A DNA stretch of 64,000 bases, taken from positions 4,922,151 to 4,986,150 of the forward strand of contig NZ_JAPNJW010000002.1 in the NCBI RefSeq assembly GCF_026626745.1, written 5' to 3'. The notes below the pieces were generated by a model. It did not search any database, was not told where the DNA came from, and saw only the letters and a program-made list of their open reading frames with translations. The position numbers were made by a program, and so were the translations under genes. Source of the stretch: Nannocystis sp. RBIL2 (GTDB lineage Bacteria; Myxococcota_A; Polyangia; Nannocystales; Nannocystaceae). Of this stretch, positions 57,529 through 64,000 are shown piece after piece; position 1 is the first letter of the stretch; each line of letters begins with the position of its first letter.

Positions 57529-58413
57529 ATGCAACTGACAGTCCGCGACCTCTGTAAAACCTATCCCAACGGCGTACGCGCGCTGAAGCACGTGAGCCTG
57601 CAGATCTCGACCGGCATGTTCGGCCTGCTCGGGCCCAACGGCGCCGGCAAGTCGACCCTGATGCGCACGCTCGCCACGCTCCAGGATCCCGACAGCGGCT
57701 CCGTCGAGTTCGACGCCTTCGACGTCCTGGCCCACAAGGAGCGCCTGCGCGAGGTCCTCGGCTACCTGCCGCAGGAGTTCGGGCTCTATCCGAACCTCTC
57801 CGCCGAGACGATCCTCGACCACTTCGCAGTGCTGAAGGGCGTGACCGACCGCCGCGAGCGCGCCGCTCAGGTCCACGCCCTGCTCGAGCAGACCAACCTC
57901 GCCCCGGCCGCCAAGCAGGCCGTGGGCGGCTACTCGGGCGGCATGAAGCAGCGCCTGGGCATCGCCATCGCCCTGCTAGGCCGCCCGCGCCTCGTGATCG
58001 TCGACGAGCCGACCGCCGGCCTCGACCCGACCGAGCGCCACCGCTTCCTCGACCTGCTCGGCGAGATCGGCCAGGACATCGTCGTCATCCTCAGCACGCA
58101 CATCGTCGAGGACGTGCACGAGCTGTGCGGCCAGTTCGCGATCATCAGCCACGGCGAGGTGCTGTACAGCGGCTCGCCGGCGGCGGCGGTCGACGGGCTG
58201 CGCGGGCAGATCTGGCGCCGCATGGTCACCCGGGCGGAGCTGCCCGAGCTGCAGCGCGGGCTGCACGTGATCGCCACCCGCTTCGTCGCCGGTCGCCCGC
58301 TCGTCCACGTGCACCACCCCGAGTCGCCCGGGCCCGGCTTCGCGCCGGTCGAGCCCGACCTCGAGGACGTGTACTTCTTCCACATCAGCAGCCGGACGCG
58401 GAGGGCCCCGTGA
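57529..58413 (+). CDS. ABC transporter ATP-binding protein
   Basis: A 294-residue ATPase: Walker A GPNGAGKST, Q-loop YLPQEFGLYP, signature YSGGMKQRLGIA, Walker B RLVIVDEPTAGLDP and the switch His in ILSTHIVED. ATG 57529 fits the family start (QLTVRDLCKTYPNGVRALKH); the longer GTG reading adds nothing similar. No ribosome binding site is present and the start lies at the edge of an inverted repeat. It overlaps the next gene by 4 bases and would power that permease/peptidase fusion. The transported substrate is unknown. Confidence 0.93.
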   Translation: MQLTVRDLCKTYPNGVRALKHVSLQISTGMFGLLGPNGAGKSTLMRTLATLQDPDSGSVEFDAFDVLAHKERLREVLGYLPQEFGLYPNLSAETILDHFAVLKGVTDRRERAAQVHALLEQTNLAPAAKQAVGGYSGGMKQRLGIAIALLGRPRLVIVDEPTAGLDPTERHRFLDLLGEIGQDIVVILSTHIVEDVHELCGQFAIISHGEVLYSGSPAAAVDGLRGQIWRRMVTRAELPELQRGLHVIATRFVAGRPLVHVHHPESPGPGFAPVEPDLEDVYFFHISSRTRRAP

Positions 58414-61400
58414 CCCAGCTCCTGAGCTTCGCCCGCCACGAGCTGGCGTATCACCTGCAGCGGCCGGTCACCTACCTCTACATGCTGGCCCTGCTGCTGC
58501 TGTCGTTCCTGTATACGGCCACCGGTTTCGCCAGCATGGTCCTCGGCGGCGCATTGAACCTCGACGCGCCGTGGCTGCTGAACCGCAGCGTCGCGCACGT
58601 CACCCTGATCGGCTCGGTCCTCGTGTCCGCGATCGCCGGCACCGCCGTCCTCCGCGACTTCGAGTTCAAGACCCACGAGCTGCTGTTCACCACCCGCCTG
58701 CGCAAATCGAGCTTCGTGTTCGGCCGCTTCCTCGGCGCCTACGCCGTCACCCTCCTGGTGTTCGCCTGCAGCGTGATCGGCCTGTGGCTCGGCGCGCACA
58801 TGCCGTGGCTCGACCCCGACAAGCTCGGCCCGTACGTCCCGGGCGCCTACCTCGTCCCGCTCGTCTTCTACGTCGTGCCCAACACCTTCGTGCTGTCCGC
58901 GCTGTTCTTCGCCGTCGGCGTGCTGACCCGCAGCTACATGGCCGTGTACGTGCAGGGCGTGGTGTTCTTCCTCGGCTACTCGATCGCCACCGAGTCGCTG
59001 AGCAAGCTCGACAACGAGCTCTTCGCCGGCCTGCTCGACCCGTTCGGAGTCGCCACCACCGACCTCGCCGAGCGCTACTGGACCATCGTCGAGAAGAACA
59101 CCCTCGTCACCGCGCTCGAGGGCCTCCTCCTCTACAACCGTCTGCTGTGGATCGGCATCGCCCTGCTGGTGCTCTTCGTGGCCCACGCGCTGTTCCGCAT
59201 GGACGCCGCTCGCGGCATCCGCGGCCGCAAGCCGCGGCGCTGGCTGGAGCTCGAGGGCGCCGCGCGCCCGCCCACGCCGCTGCCGGTCGTCACGCCGCGC
59301 CGCGGCCTCGCGGTCGACCTCACGCGCCTGCTCGCCCAGGTCCGCTTCTACTACCTCGGCCTCGTGCGCGACCGGACCTTCCTCGCATTCGTCGCGGTCG
59401 GCTTGCTGTTCACCGTCCACGGCTCGAGCTACTCCGACGTCCTGTGGGGCACCCCCACGTGGCCGGTCACGTCCGCGATGACCGACGTGATCCGCAACAA
59501 CGCCCGCCTGTTCTTCATCATCCTCGTCCCGCTCTACGCCGGCGAATTGATGTGGCGCGAGCGAGCGCTCCGCTGCGACCAGCTGCTCGACGTCACCCCG
59601 ACCTCGCCGGTGGCCGTCCTGGTCGCCAGGCTGGTCTGTCTGGCCCTCGTATACGCCACCCTGATCGCGGCGATGATCGCCGGCGGCGTCCTGGTCCAGA
59701 CGATGAAGGGCTATTATCATTACGAGCTCGGCGTCTACCTCGGCGTCCTCTACGGCTTCTACTGGCCCGAGCTGGTGCTGCTCACCATGATCGGGGTGTT
59801 CTTCCAGGTCGTCGCCGACCACAAGTACCTCGGCGTGCTGCTGGCGTTCGTCTACTGGGTCCTGGTCCAGGCCTTCGGCGCCTGGGGCCTCGACCACAAC
59901 CTGCTGCGCTTCGCCTGGGCGCCGCAGGTCGAGTACTCGGCGATGAACGGCTACGGCCCGCACGTCGCCGCGGCGATGTGGTTCAACCTCTATCACTTCG
60001 CCACCGCCGTGCTGCTGCTGGTCCTGGCGCGCCCGTGGCTCATGCACGGCACCCCGACCGGCCTGCGCGACCGCCTCCGCCTGGCGCGCGCGCGGATGAA
60101 CCGCCGCTGGATCGCCGCCCTCGCCCTCGCCCTCTTCGCCTGGCTCGGCGTCGGCGGCTACGTGTGGTGGAACACCAACGTCCGCAACGTCTATCGCAGC
60201 AGCGAGGACGAGGACGCCCTGGCGGCCGAGTACGAGCGCAATTACGGCCAATACCAGCACCTGCCCCAGCCGCACGTCGAGGCCGTCGACGTCCGCGTCG
60301 ACTTCTTCCCCGAGCGCGGCCACGCCACCGCCGTCGGCCGCTTCAAGCTCGTCAACCGCGACCCCGCCCCGATCGAGACCCTCCACGTGTTGCTCCCTCC
60401 CGATATCGAGATCCGGGCGATCGAGTTCGACCGACCCGCGACCCTCACGGACGCGGACGAGCGCATTCACTACCGCATCTACCGCCTCGCCGAGCCCCTG
60501 GCGCCGGGCGGCGAGATGGGCCTGCGCTTCGACATCGCCGACCTGCGCGAGGGCTTCGGCAACCTCGGCCGCACCACCGCCCTCGTCGCCAACGGCAGCT
60601 TCTTCACCCAATCCGCCATGCTGCCGAGCCTGGGCTACCAGAGATCGCGGGAGCTCGACGACGACGACCGGCGCAAGGAGCAGGGCCTGCCCGAGCGCTC
60701 ACGGCTGCCTTCGATCGACGACGCGCGCGCGCGCGACCGCTTCCCCGGCGAGCCCGCCTCCGACTGGATCGAGTACACCGGGACCGTGTGTACCGCCGGC
60801 GACCAGCTCGCAGTCACCGCGGGCGAGCTGCAGCGCGAGTGGACCGAGGGCGATCGGCGCTGCTTCACCTACGCCCCGGTCGGCAAGATCCGCGCTTCGG
60901 TGCCGTTCCTCTCGGCCCGCTACGAGGTCCTGCGCGACGCCCACGACGGCGTGGCGATCGAGGTCTACTACCAAAAGGACCACGAATTCAACGTCGCCGC
61001 CATGGTCGAATCGGCCAAGCGCTCGCTCGACTACTGCAAGCAGAACTTCGGCCCCTACCCGCACCGCCATTTCCGGATCCTCGAGTTCCCGCGCTACGAG
61101 AGGTTCGCCCTGGCCACCCCGGGCACCATCCCGTACTCCGAGAACATCGGCTTCATCGCCCGAGTCCGCCCCGACGACCCCGATGACCTCGATTATCCGT
61201 ACTTCGTCACCGCCCACGAGGTCGCTCACCAGTGGTGGGCCTATCAGGTCGCCGGCGGCGGCGTCCAGGGCTTTACGATGCTGAGCGAGTCGCTGGCCGA
61301 GTACACCGCCCTGATGGTCATGGAGAAGCGCTACGGCCCGCAGGCTATGAAGCGGTTCCTCGCCCACGAGCTGCGCGACTACCTCACCGGCCGCGCCGCC

Positions 61401-61994
61401 GAGCGCAAGGCCGAGATGCCGCTCGCCCTCAACGAGGCCCAGATGTACATCCATTATCAGAAGGGCTCGCTGGTGTTCTACGCGCTGCGCGAGTACATCG
61501 GCGAGGAGCGGGTCAACGCCGCCCTGGCCGCCTTCCTCGACGAGTTCGCCTACAAGCCGTCGCCGTTCCCGACCTCGCGCGACCTGGTCGCCCGCCTCCG
61601 CGCCGTGACCCCGCCCGAATATGCGTACCTGATCGAGGACATGTTCGAGACGATCACGCTGTACGACAACAAGGTCCTCGAGGTCACCAGCGAGCCGCTC
61701 GCCGACGGCAAGCACCGCGTCCGCTTCAAGGTCGCCGCCCGCAAGCTGAAGGCCGACGGCCTCGGCGTCGAGACCGAGGCCCCGCTGGCCGACTACATCG
61801 ACGTCGGCGTGTTCGCGGCCCCCGGCCCGGGCGACCACGAGGTCGGCGCGCCGCTGTGGCAAGAGCGCAGGAAGTTCACCACCGGCGAGATGGAGCTCGA
61901 CGTCGTCGTCGACGGCCCGCCGCACCGCGTCGGCATCGACGCGCGCAACCTCCTGATCGACCGCAACCCGAAGGACAACACCGCAGTCCTGTGA
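58410..61994 (+). CDS. ABC permease fused to an M1-family aminopeptidase domain
   Basis: A 1194-residue protein. About the first 560 residues contain twelve or so membrane helices in two six-helix blocks (an ABC-2 type permease). The C-terminal 600 residues are an M1 metallopeptidase with HEVAH (936-940), QWW, and the distal Glu in MLSESLAEY; the GAMEN motif is changed to YSENIGF, as in this known permease-peptidase family. The start is the GTG at 58410 overlapping the ATPase stop. Together with the ATPase it forms a complete exporter carrying its own periplasmic peptidase. Peptide export or trimming is likely; substrate unknown. Confidence 0.92.
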   Translation: MTQLLSFARHELAYHLQRPVTYLYMLALLLLSFLYTATGFASMVLGGALNLDAPWLLNRSVAHVTLIGSVLVSAIAGTAVLRDFEFKTHELLFTTRLRKSSFVFGRFLGAYAVTLLVFACSVIGLWLGAHMPWLDPDKLGPYVPGAYLVPLVFYVVPNTFVLSALFFAVGVLTRSYMAVYVQGVVFFLGYSIATESLSKLDNELFAGLLDPFGVATTDLAERYWTIVEKNTLVTALEGLLLYNRLLWIGIALLVLFVAHALFRMDAARGIRGRKPRRWLELEGAARPPTPLPVVTPRRGLAVDLTRLLAQVRFYYLGLVRDRTFLAFVAVGLLFTVHGSSYSDVLWGTPTWPVTSAMTDVIRNNARLFFIILVPLYAGELMWRERALRCDQLLDVTPTSPVAVLVARLVCLALVYATLIAAMIAGGVLVQTMKGYYHYELGVYLGVLYGFYWPELVLLTMIGVFFQVVADHKYLGVLLAFVYWVLVQAFGAWGLDHNLLRFAWAPQVEYSAMNGYGPHVAAAMWFNLYHFATAVLLLVLARPWLMHGTPTGLRDRLRLARARMNRRWIAALALALFAWLGVGGYVWWNTNVRNVYRSSEDEDALAAEYERNYGQYQHLPQPHVEAVDVRVDFFPERGHATAVGRFKLVNRDPAPIETLHVLLPPDIEIRAIEFDRPATLTDADERIHYRIYRLAEPLAPGGEMGLRFDIADLREGFGNLGRTTALVANGSFFTQSAMLPSLGYQRSRELDDDDRRKEQGLPERSRLPSIDDARARDRFPGEPASDWIEYTGTVCTAGDQLAVTAGELQREWTEGDRRCFTYAPVGKIRASVPFLSARYEVLRDAHDGVAIEVYYQKDHEFNVAAMVESAKRSLDYCKQNFGPYPHRHFRILEFPRYERFALATPGTIPYSENIGFIARVRPDDPDDLDYPYFVTAHEVAHQWWAYQVAGGGVQGFTMLSESLAEYTALMVMEKRYGPQAMKRFLAHELRDYLTGRAAERKAEMPLALNEAQMYIHYQKGSLVFYALREYIGEERVNAALAAFLDEFAYKPSPFPTSRDLVARLRAVTPPEYAYLIEDMFETITLYDNKVLEVTSEPLADGKHRVRFKVAARKLKADGLGVETEAPLADYIDVGVFAAPGPGDHEVGAPLWQERRKFTTGEMELDVVVDGPPHRVGIDARNLLIDRNPKDNTAVL

Positions 61995-62021
61995 CCGGCG
62001 GCCCGGCGGGCCCGAAGGCCA

Positions 62022-62044
62022 TGTCCGAAAGGACACCTTCGGAC
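62022..62044. repeat. TGTCC-GAAA-GGACA stem-loop with alternative pairing
   Basis: TGTCC-GAAA-GGACA (62022-62035) can instead pair as GTCCGAA with TTCGGAC (62023-62029 and 62038-62044). It lies just after the permease/peptidase gene. Member of the recurrent stem-loop family. Confidence 0.5.
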
Positions 62045-62079
62045 TCGCCCGGTCTCGCTCGTTTCCGCGCATTATCTGC

Positions 62080-62118
62080 TGTGCGAGCCCCTGGCCACCC
62101 CTGGGGCTCGCACATTTT
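62080..62118 (+). terminator. Intrinsic terminator after the ABC exporter operon
   Basis: A perfect 12-bp stem (TGTGCGAGCCCC / GGGGCTCGCACA) with an 11-base loop is followed by TTTT. It is the most textbook-like terminator of the window, between the exporter operon and the arsR-like gene. Confidence 0.8.
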
Positions 62119-62131
62119 CGCCCTTGAAACA

Positions 62132-62149
62132 TTCACCCGTTCGGGTGAA
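62132..62149. promoter_or_regulatory. Candidate ArsR operator
   Basis: TTCACCCG - TT - CGGGTGAA, a perfect 18-bp palindrome ending 11 bases before the arsR-like start codon. Placement over the ribosome-binding/promoter region suggests autorepression. Confidence 0.6.
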
Positions 62150-62160
62150 CATATTCGCGC

Positions 62161-62493
62161 ATGAGCCTCGACCACACCCTCTCGGCGCTGGCCGACCCGA
62201 CGCGCAGGGCCATCTTTCAGCGGCTGAGCGGCGATGAGGCGCGGGTGACCGACGTCGCGGAGCGGTTCCCGATCTCCCTCAACAGCGTTTCAAAACACAT
62301 CCGCGTGCTCGAGCGCGCCGGCCTCGTGCGCCGGCGCGTCGCGGGCCGCGAGCACCTCCTCACCGCCGACCGCAGGCCCCTCGACGAGCTGGCGGCATGG
62401 GTCGAACAGACGCGCGCGTTCTGGTCCACCAGGCTGGACGCGCTCGAGGCCCTGCTCGCCGAAGACGACCCCGATTGCAAGGAGCGACGATGA
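62161..62493 (+). CDS. ArsR-family transcriptional regulator
   Basis: A 110-residue winged-helix protein: ALADPTRRAIFQRLSGDEAR, RFPISLNSVSKHIRVLERAG and VRRRVAGREHLL, the pattern of metal-independent ArsR proteins that accompany SRPBCC genes. No Cys metal site is seen. Its stop overlaps the next ATG (ATGA), so regulator and SRPBCC protein form an operon. The palindrome at 62132-62149 is the probable target. Confidence 0.93.
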   Translation: MSLDHTLSALADPTRRAIFQRLSGDEARVTDVAERFPISLNSVSKHIRVLERAGLVRRRVAGREHLLTADRRPLDELAAWVEQTRAFWSTRLDALEALLAEDDPDCKERR

Positions 62494-63521
62494 ACGACCA
62501 CGGACAGATCCTCGACCCCGGCACCGTACGCATCGAGCGGGTGCTCCCCGGCCCCATCGAGCGGGTCTGGCGCTACATCACCGAGTCCGAGCTGCGCGCC
62601 CGCTGGCTCGCGGCCGGCGCGTTCGAGCTGCGGCCCGGCGGTCGCGCCGAGCTCCGCTTCGACCACGCCTCGCTCTCGGCCGAGAAGGCTTACCCCGAGC
62701 GCTACAAGAGCGCCGAGGGGGCGCGCGGCGTCGAGACAGTGCTCGCCTGCGAGGCGCCGCGGCTGCTCACGATCACCTGGGGCGGCGCCGGCCAGCCCGC
62801 CGAGGTGTCCTTCGAGCTCACGCCTATCGACGACAGGGTACGGCTCGTGGTGACCAGCCGGCGCCTGGCCACCCGCGACGACCTCGTCGGCACCGCCTCC
62901 GGCTGGCACGCGCACCTGGCGATCCTCGGCGACGTGCTGGCCGAGCAGCCGCCGCGCGGCTTCTGGTCGACGCACGAGGCCGCAGCGCGAGGTTATGCGC
63001 AGCGCATGGAAGTCATGGACGAATACTTCCGCGGGTCGAAGAGCACCGGCCGCGAGCTCCGCGATCACGGCAGCGCGTGGTCATCGCTGCTGCGCCGCCG
63101 CCTGGGCGCGCCGATCGAGCGCGTATGGGCGGCGTGGACCGACCCCGAGGTGCTCCCGAAGTGGCTCGGCAAGCCGACCGGCACCTTCGCGGTCGGCGGC
63201 ACCATCGTCCTCGACCTGTCCCAGCCGCGCCCCACGACATGCAAGATCGTCGCGTGCGAGGCGCCCACCCTCCTGCGCACCACCTGGCGCTACGGCGACT
63301 TCGGCGAGAGCGAGGTCGAGCTCCGCCTCGCCCGCGACGGCGACGGCACCACGCTCGAGCTCGAGCACTTCGCCTGCAGCACCGCCGACGAGGCCCGCGG
63401 CACCGGCGGCGGCTGGGAGGTGGCCATCCACAGCCTCGACAATTTCTTGCGTGGCCTGCCTCCGCCCAGCGACATCACGTTCCCGGCGATGGACCACGCG
63501 TGGTCCAGAGTGGCCGGATGA
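62490..63521 (+). CDS. Double SRPBCC (AHSA1-type) domain protein
   Basis: A 343-residue protein made of two AHSA1/START-like domains: the first from VRIERVLPGPIERVWRYITE to about residue 160, the second from LRRRLGAPIERVWAAWTDPE to about 320. Each ends with the usual helix (HLAILGDVLAEQ and HSLDNFLRGL). GGAGCGACG precedes the ATG at 62490. Single-domain relatives beside ArsR are common; the tandem fusion is less so. SRPBCC domains bind hydrophobic ligands or act as co-chaperone-like proteins; the ligand may also be the signal sensed by the operon. Confidence 0.9.
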   Translation: MNDHGQILDPGTVRIERVLPGPIERVWRYITESELRARWLAAGAFELRPGGRAELRFDHASLSAEKAYPERYKSAEGARGVETVLACEAPRLLTITWGGAGQPAEVSFELTPIDDRVRLVVTSRRLATRDDLVGTASGWHAHLAILGDVLAEQPPRGFWSTHEAAARGYAQRMEVMDEYFRGSKSTGRELRDHGSAWSSLLRRRLGAPIERVWAAWTDPEVLPKWLGKPTGTFAVGGTIVLDLSQPRPTTCKIVACEAPTLLRTTWRYGDFGESEVELRLARDGDGTTLELEHFACSTADEARGTGGGWEVAIHSLDNFLRGLPPPSDITFPAMDHAWSRVAG

Positions 63522-63536
63522 TGTCCTGAAGGACAT
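63521..63536. repeat. ATGTCC-TGAA-GGACAT stem-loop after the SRPBCC gene
   Basis: A perfect 6-bp stem with a 4-base loop begins at the stop codon. It is the cleanest copy of the recurrent stem-loop family; further ACATGTCC-like words follow at about 63575-63600. Confidence 0.55.
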
Positions 63537-63671
63537 GTCACGGCGGGCAGCGGACTCGCCCGGCGCAATGCCATGACATGTCCCATGAACCATGTACATG
63601 CCGACGCGCGCCTGCGCCCGCTGCAGCCGCTTGCGCGCCGTCGCGGGCGCCGGCTATCGTCTCGATTCAGC

Positions 63672-64000
63672 ATGACGCCGTTGAGCGACGAGGCCCTGGA
63701 GCAGCAGATCGCCGCCGCCTTCGAGGCCGACGATCCCGCCGCGCTGCTGGCGATCGACCGGGCCCACGCGCTCACCCTGCCGCAGCTCGAGCGGGTCGCC
63801 CAGGCGCTCGTCGAGCTCAACGACGAGCTCGGCGTCGACGACGACGACCCCGGGCCGCTGCTCGCGCGCGCCGCCCTCCTCCGCCACGGCCGCGCCCTCG
63901 CGTGGACCTTCACCCGCGGCCGCGCCAGCTACGCCGTGGGCCGCGAGCCGCGGTGGTCGATCCTCGACGCGATCGCCTTCGCCGAGGCGTGGGACGAAGG
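63672..64000 (+). CDS. Hypothetical protein, 3' end outside window
   Basis: The frame opens at ATG 63672 and is still open at the window edge, giving 109 residues: an acidic helical start (LSDEALEQQIAAAFEADDPA) followed by LPQLERVAQALVELNDELG and ARAALLRHGRALAWTFTRGR. Codon composition is that of real genes here. Not recognised; repeat-like or leucine-rich proteins of myxobacteria begin in a similar way, but too little is visible. Confidence 0.6.
   Translation, partial: MTPLSDEALEQQIAAAFEADDPAALLAIDRAHALTLPQLERVAQALVELNDELGVDDDDPGPLLARAALLRHGRALAWTFTRGRASYAVGREPRWSILDAIAFAEAWDE

Noticed and set aside
57930..60611. 893-codon minus-strand open frame opposite the ABC genes
   Set aside because: Composition is Glu/Val/Gly/Asp repeats typical of antisense of GC-rich membrane genes; the plus strand carries clear ABC and M1 motifs.

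Overview
The window is about 70% GC, densely coded on both strands, and has no RNA genes, mobile elements or CRISPR arrays that I can see. The gene content points to a myxobacterium (Myxococcota), most likely of the Nannocystis type. The reasons are secreted lipoproteins with long Ser/Thr/Gly linkers after the lipobox, a tandem-domain Ser/Thr protein kinase, an M43 metalloprotease, RoxA-like di-haem proteins, and an Alternative Complex III / caa3 oxidase operon. The taxonomic call is inference from gene content; no rRNA is present.

Bases 1-4197 hold the end of an APH-type phosphotransferase, a large uncharacterised protein and a secreted M43 protease. Bases 4585-14844 are one minus-strand operon. 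Read 5' to 3' it encodes a secreted di-haem protein closely resembling rubber oxygenase RoxA, three acyl-CoA dehydrogenases, a zinc alcohol dehydrogenase, a DUF4334 protein, an acyl-CoA synthetase and a coniferyl-type aldehyde dehydrogenase. This is what an oxidative polymer or lipid cleavage step followed by oxidation of the aldehyde, CoA activation and beta-oxidation would need. Upstream lie a divergent DUF3556 membrane protein, a PAS-STAS regulator, a second, more divergent RoxA-like lipoprotein and a TetR repressor. The same palindrome (ACTTGCT-N7-AGCAAGT) overlaps the operon promoter at 15022-15044 and the tetR promoter at 20942-20962. I therefore read 4.5-21 kb as one TetR-controlled catabolic locus, which is the main candidate for an undescribed system here.

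Bases 21483-30856 are a mixed region: Cu/Zn superoxide dismutase, hemerythrin, an FAD/Rieske oxidoreductase, an FUSC-type membrane protein, a 2OG-Fe(II) oxygenase and several hypothetical proteins. Bases 31103-41861 are a tightly overlapping operon for Alternative Complex III (ActA-F) and a caa3-type oxygen reductase. Its subunit I carries YSHPAVY in place of the usual GHPEVY, that is, an A2-type proton channel.

Bases 41943-50776 contain a small helical protein, lipoproteins, and an operon of tandem kinase, membrane protein and lipoprotein. They also hold a protein that joins a ribosomal L7/L12-like segment to a zinc ribbon. Bases 51074-64000 contain several small operons, each with its own regulator: TetR-P450, SnoaL-SDR-TetR, AraC, an ABC ATPase with a permease/M1-peptidase fusion, and ArsR with a double SRPBCC protein. 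Four of these regulatory regions carry clear palindromes. A short stem-loop family (ATGTCC-N4/6-GGACAT) recurs at gene ends. The last gene runs off the window. Two genes, at about 16600 and 17597, show single-base frameshifts that may be real or sequencing errors.
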